Assembly: GCA_938005655.1 (NCBI GenBank)
Contig: CALLNA010000096.1
Span: 1 to 5,526 of the forward strand
Origin: an uncultured Novosphingobium sp.
GTDB lineage: Bacteria > Pseudomonadota > Alphaproteobacteria > Sphingomonadales > Sphingomonadaceae
Direction: 5' to 3'
Length of the DNA: 5,526 bases
Numbering within the stretch: the stretch's first letter is position 1; each line of letters starts with the position of its first letter. The translations under genes and the position numbers were made by a program. A model generated the notes under the pieces. The model was not told the DNA's origin, searched no databases, and worked only from the letters and a program-made list of their open reading frames with translations. This document shows positions 3,928 through 5,526 of this stretch, piece after piece.

Positions 3928-5022
3928 TTGGCTAAATCCGTCGGCACGAAAGCTGCGCCCGAGAAATCCGCCGAAACAACCGCTCATGGGCCGGACGAGG
4001 AAACCTTCGCCCTGCGCAGCTTGCAGGAGGCTTACGAGAAAAGCCCCTGCTATGCGGCGAGCGACGACGAGCTGCTGACCTTCTACGAGCAGATGGTGCT
4101 GATCCGCCGCTTCGAGGAGAAGGCGGGCCAGCTTTACGGCCTCGGCCTGATCGGCGGTTTCTGCCACCTCTATATCGGCCAGGAGGCGGTCGCGGTGGGC
4201 ATCCAGTCGGCGCTGGAGGCCGGCAAGGACAGCGTCATCACCGGCTATCGCGATCACGGCCACATGTTGGCCTACGGGATCGATCCCAAGGTCATCATGG
4301 CCGAGCTGACCGGCCGCCAGGCGGGCATCTCCAAAGGCAAGGGCGGCTCGATGCACATGTTCAGTGTCGAGCATAAGTTCTTCGGCGGCCACGGAATCGT
4401 CGGGGCGCAGGTGCCGCTCGGCACGGGGCTCGCCTTCGCCCACAAGTACAACGAGGACGGCGGCGTCTGCGTCGCCTACTTCGGCGACGGCGCGGCCAAC
4501 CAGGGCCAGGTCTACGAGAGCTTCAACATGGCCGCGCTGTGGAAGCTGCCGATCGTCTTCGTGATCGAGAACAACGGCTATGCGATGGGCACGGCAGTCC
4601 GCCGCTCCTCGGCCGAGACCCATTTCTATCGTCGCGGCACGGCCTTCCGCATCCCCGGCATGGACGTCGACGGGATGGACGTGCTCCAGGTCCGTCAGGC
4701 GGCCCGGCAGGCGCTGGCCTTCGTCCGGGCCGGCAACGGCCCCGTCCTGATGGAGCTCAACACCTATCGTTATCGCGGCCACTCGATGTCCGATCCGGCC
4801 AAGTATCGCAGCCGCGAGGAAGTGCAGGAAATGCGCGAGAAGCACGATCCGATCGAGGGCGCCAAGGCCGAGCTGCTCTCGCGCGGGGTTCCGGAGGACC
4901 GGATCAAGGAGATCGACAAGCGCATCCGCGCGACGGTGACAGAGGCAGCGGATTTCGCCGAAAGCTCGCCCGAGCCCGCGCCCGCCGAACTCTACACCGA
5001 CGTCCTGGTGGAGCGCTACTGA
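3928..5022 (+). CDS. pdhA: Pyruvate dehydrogenase E1 component, alpha subunit
   Basis: A 364-residue subunit of the heterotetrameric E1 enzyme, which decarboxylates pyruvate with thiamine diphosphate and passes the acetyl group to a lipoyl arm. The thiamine-diphosphate motif is complete: G186-D-G188 through N215-N216 (GDGAANQG ... VIENNGYAMG). The Arg/Tyr-rich loop YRGHSMSDP (282-290) is present, as are IGGFCHLYIGQEA and GKGGSMHMF, typical of the alpha subunit of this family. The first 40 or so residues are polar and probably disordered. The start is TTG at 3928, with GGGGA at 3914-3918 nine bases upstream; no ATG or GTG is in frame nearby before the conserved region. The stop overlaps the pdhB start by one base, so the two chains are translationally coupled. 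Confidence 0.97.
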   Translation: MAKSVGTKAAPEKSAETTAHGPDEETFALRSLQEAYEKSPCYAASDDELLTFYEQMVLIRRFEEKAGQLYGLGLIGGFCHLYIGQEAVAVGIQSALEAGKDSVITGYRDHGHMLAYGIDPKVIMAELTGRQAGISKGKGGSMHMFSVEHKFFGGHGIVGAQVPLGTGLAFAHKYNEDGGVCVAYFGDGAANQGQVYESFNMAALWKLPIVFVIENNGYAMGTAVRRSSAETHFYRRGTAFRIPGMDVDGMDVLQVRQAARQALAFVRAGNGPVLMELNTYRYRGHSMSDPAKYRSREEVQEMREKHDPIEGAKAELLSRGVPEDRIKEIDKRIRATVTEAADFAESSPEPAPAELYTDVLVERY

Positions 5023-5526
5023 TGGCCGTGGAACTCAAGATGCCCGCGCTCTCGCCGACGATGGAAGAGGGCAAGCTCGCCCGGTGGCTGGTCAAGGAAG
5101 GCGACGCGGTGAAGTCCGGCGACATCCTCGCCGAGATCGAGACCGACAAGGCGACGATGGAATTCGAGGCGATCGACGAAGGCACGATCGAGAAGATCCT
5201 GATTGCCGAAGGCACCGACAATGTGAAGGTCGGCACGGTCATCGCCATGCTCTCCGGTGAAGGTGAGGTTGCCGCACCCAAGGCTGCTCCCGCAGCTGCA
5301 GTGGAGGCTCCGCAGCCGACTGCCGCGCCTGTGGCGGCTGCGCCCAAGCCCGTCGTGGCGGCGCCTGCTGCCGATCCGGCGATCCCGGCCGGCACGGCGA
5401 TGGTCAAGACCACGGTGCGCGAGGCGCTGCGGGATGCGATGGCCGAGGAAATGCGCCGCGATCCGCGCGTGTTCGTGATGGGCGAGGAAGTCGCCGAATA
5501 TCAGGGCGCCTACAAGGTGACCCAGG
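5022..5526 (+). CDS. pdhB: Pyruvate dehydrogenase E1 component, beta subunit with N-terminal lipoyl domain (3' end outside window)
   Basis: The first 168 residues are present; the frame is open at the right edge. Residues 1-79 form a biotinyl/lipoyl domain (PALSPTMEEGKLARWLVKEG), with the lipoyl-acceptor Lys43 in the motif ETDKATME (codon 5148-5150). Residues about 83-125 are an Ala/Pro/Val-rich flexible linker. From about 128 the E1-beta transketolase-like domain begins (VREALRDAMAEEMRRDPRVFVMGEEVAEYQGAYKV). Fusion of a lipoyl domain to E1-beta is known in alphaproteobacteria such as Zymomonas mobilis and rhizobia, so the E2 is not the only lipoylated subunit. The ATG at 5022 overlaps the pdhA stop and has GGTGGAG at 5007-5013, eight bases upstream. 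The E2 gene (pdhC) is expected further right. Confidence 0.97.
   Translation, partial: MAVELKMPALSPTMEEGKLARWLVKEGDAVKSGDILAEIETDKATMEFEAIDEGTIEKILIAEGTDNVKVGTVIAMLSGEGEVAAPKAAPAAAVEAPQPTAAPVAAAPKPVVAAPAADPAIPAGTAMVKTTVREALRDAMAEEMRRDPRVFVMGEEVAEYQGAYKVTQ

Noticed and set aside
3877..4845. 322-residue minus-strand frame opposite pdhA
   Set aside because: A shadow frame caused by GC-rich codons of pdhA, which has complete catalytic motifs on the + strand.
4904..5413. Ala/Gly/Ser-rich minus-strand frame opposite pdhA and pdhB
   Set aside because: Low-complexity shadow of the pdhB linker; the + strand codes for a clear lipoyl domain.
5022..5526. Lipoyl domain fused to E1-beta as a novel fusion
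   Set aside because: This architecture is already known in alphaproteobacterial pyruvate dehydrogenases.

Overview
The window is high-GC, compact chromosomal DNA from an alphaproteobacterium, most likely a sphingomonad. The evidence is the ftsB-pdhA-pdhB order, an E1-beta subunit fused to an N-terminal lipoyl domain, an 85-residue glutaredoxin followed by a nitrilase-family protein and a DUF1178 protein, and a ROSE-type leader on an hsp20 gene. The taxonomic call is inference; no 16S or other marker gene is present. I see no mobile element, CRISPR array, prophage or toxin-antitoxin locus.

Left part (1-1041): the 3' two-fifths of pyrG (CTP synthase, glutamine amidotransferase domain) runs in from the left edge and stops at 725. 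The following 316 bp has no credible protein gene. It carries a 10-bp perfect hairpin, a short AT-rich stretch, and a dense series of hairpins ending in a textbook intrinsic terminator on the + strand. This could be a small structured RNA gene.

Middle part (1042-3364): an IbpA-like small heat-shock gene lies on the minus strand. It has a sigma-32-like promoter and a leader whose last hairpin sequesters the Shine-Dalgarno in the ROSE RNA-thermometer manner. Diverging from it on the + strand are three tightly spaced genes, probably one operon: grxC-like glutaredoxin (unusual C-G-Y-G active site), a Nit1-type amidohydrolase (probably deaminated-glutathione amidase) and a DUF1178 zinc-ribbon protein. 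A short tandem repeat that copies the last stop codon separates this operon from a tRNA-Arg(CCT) gene.

Right part (3365-5526): ftsB (division septum protein), then pdhA and the start of pdhB. The last two encode the alpha and lipoylated beta subunits of pyruvate dehydrogenase E1 and overlap by one base. pdhB runs off the right edge.

Functionally the window is mostly housekeeping: pyrimidine nucleotides, protein quality control, thiol and glutathione maintenance, decoding of AGG codons, cell division and pyruvate oxidation. The points most worth a second look are the hairpin-rich RNA candidate (about 851-1014), the loss of the second active-site cysteine in the glutaredoxin, the shared hsp20/grxC promoter region with its RNA thermometer, and the apparently leaderless ftsB start.
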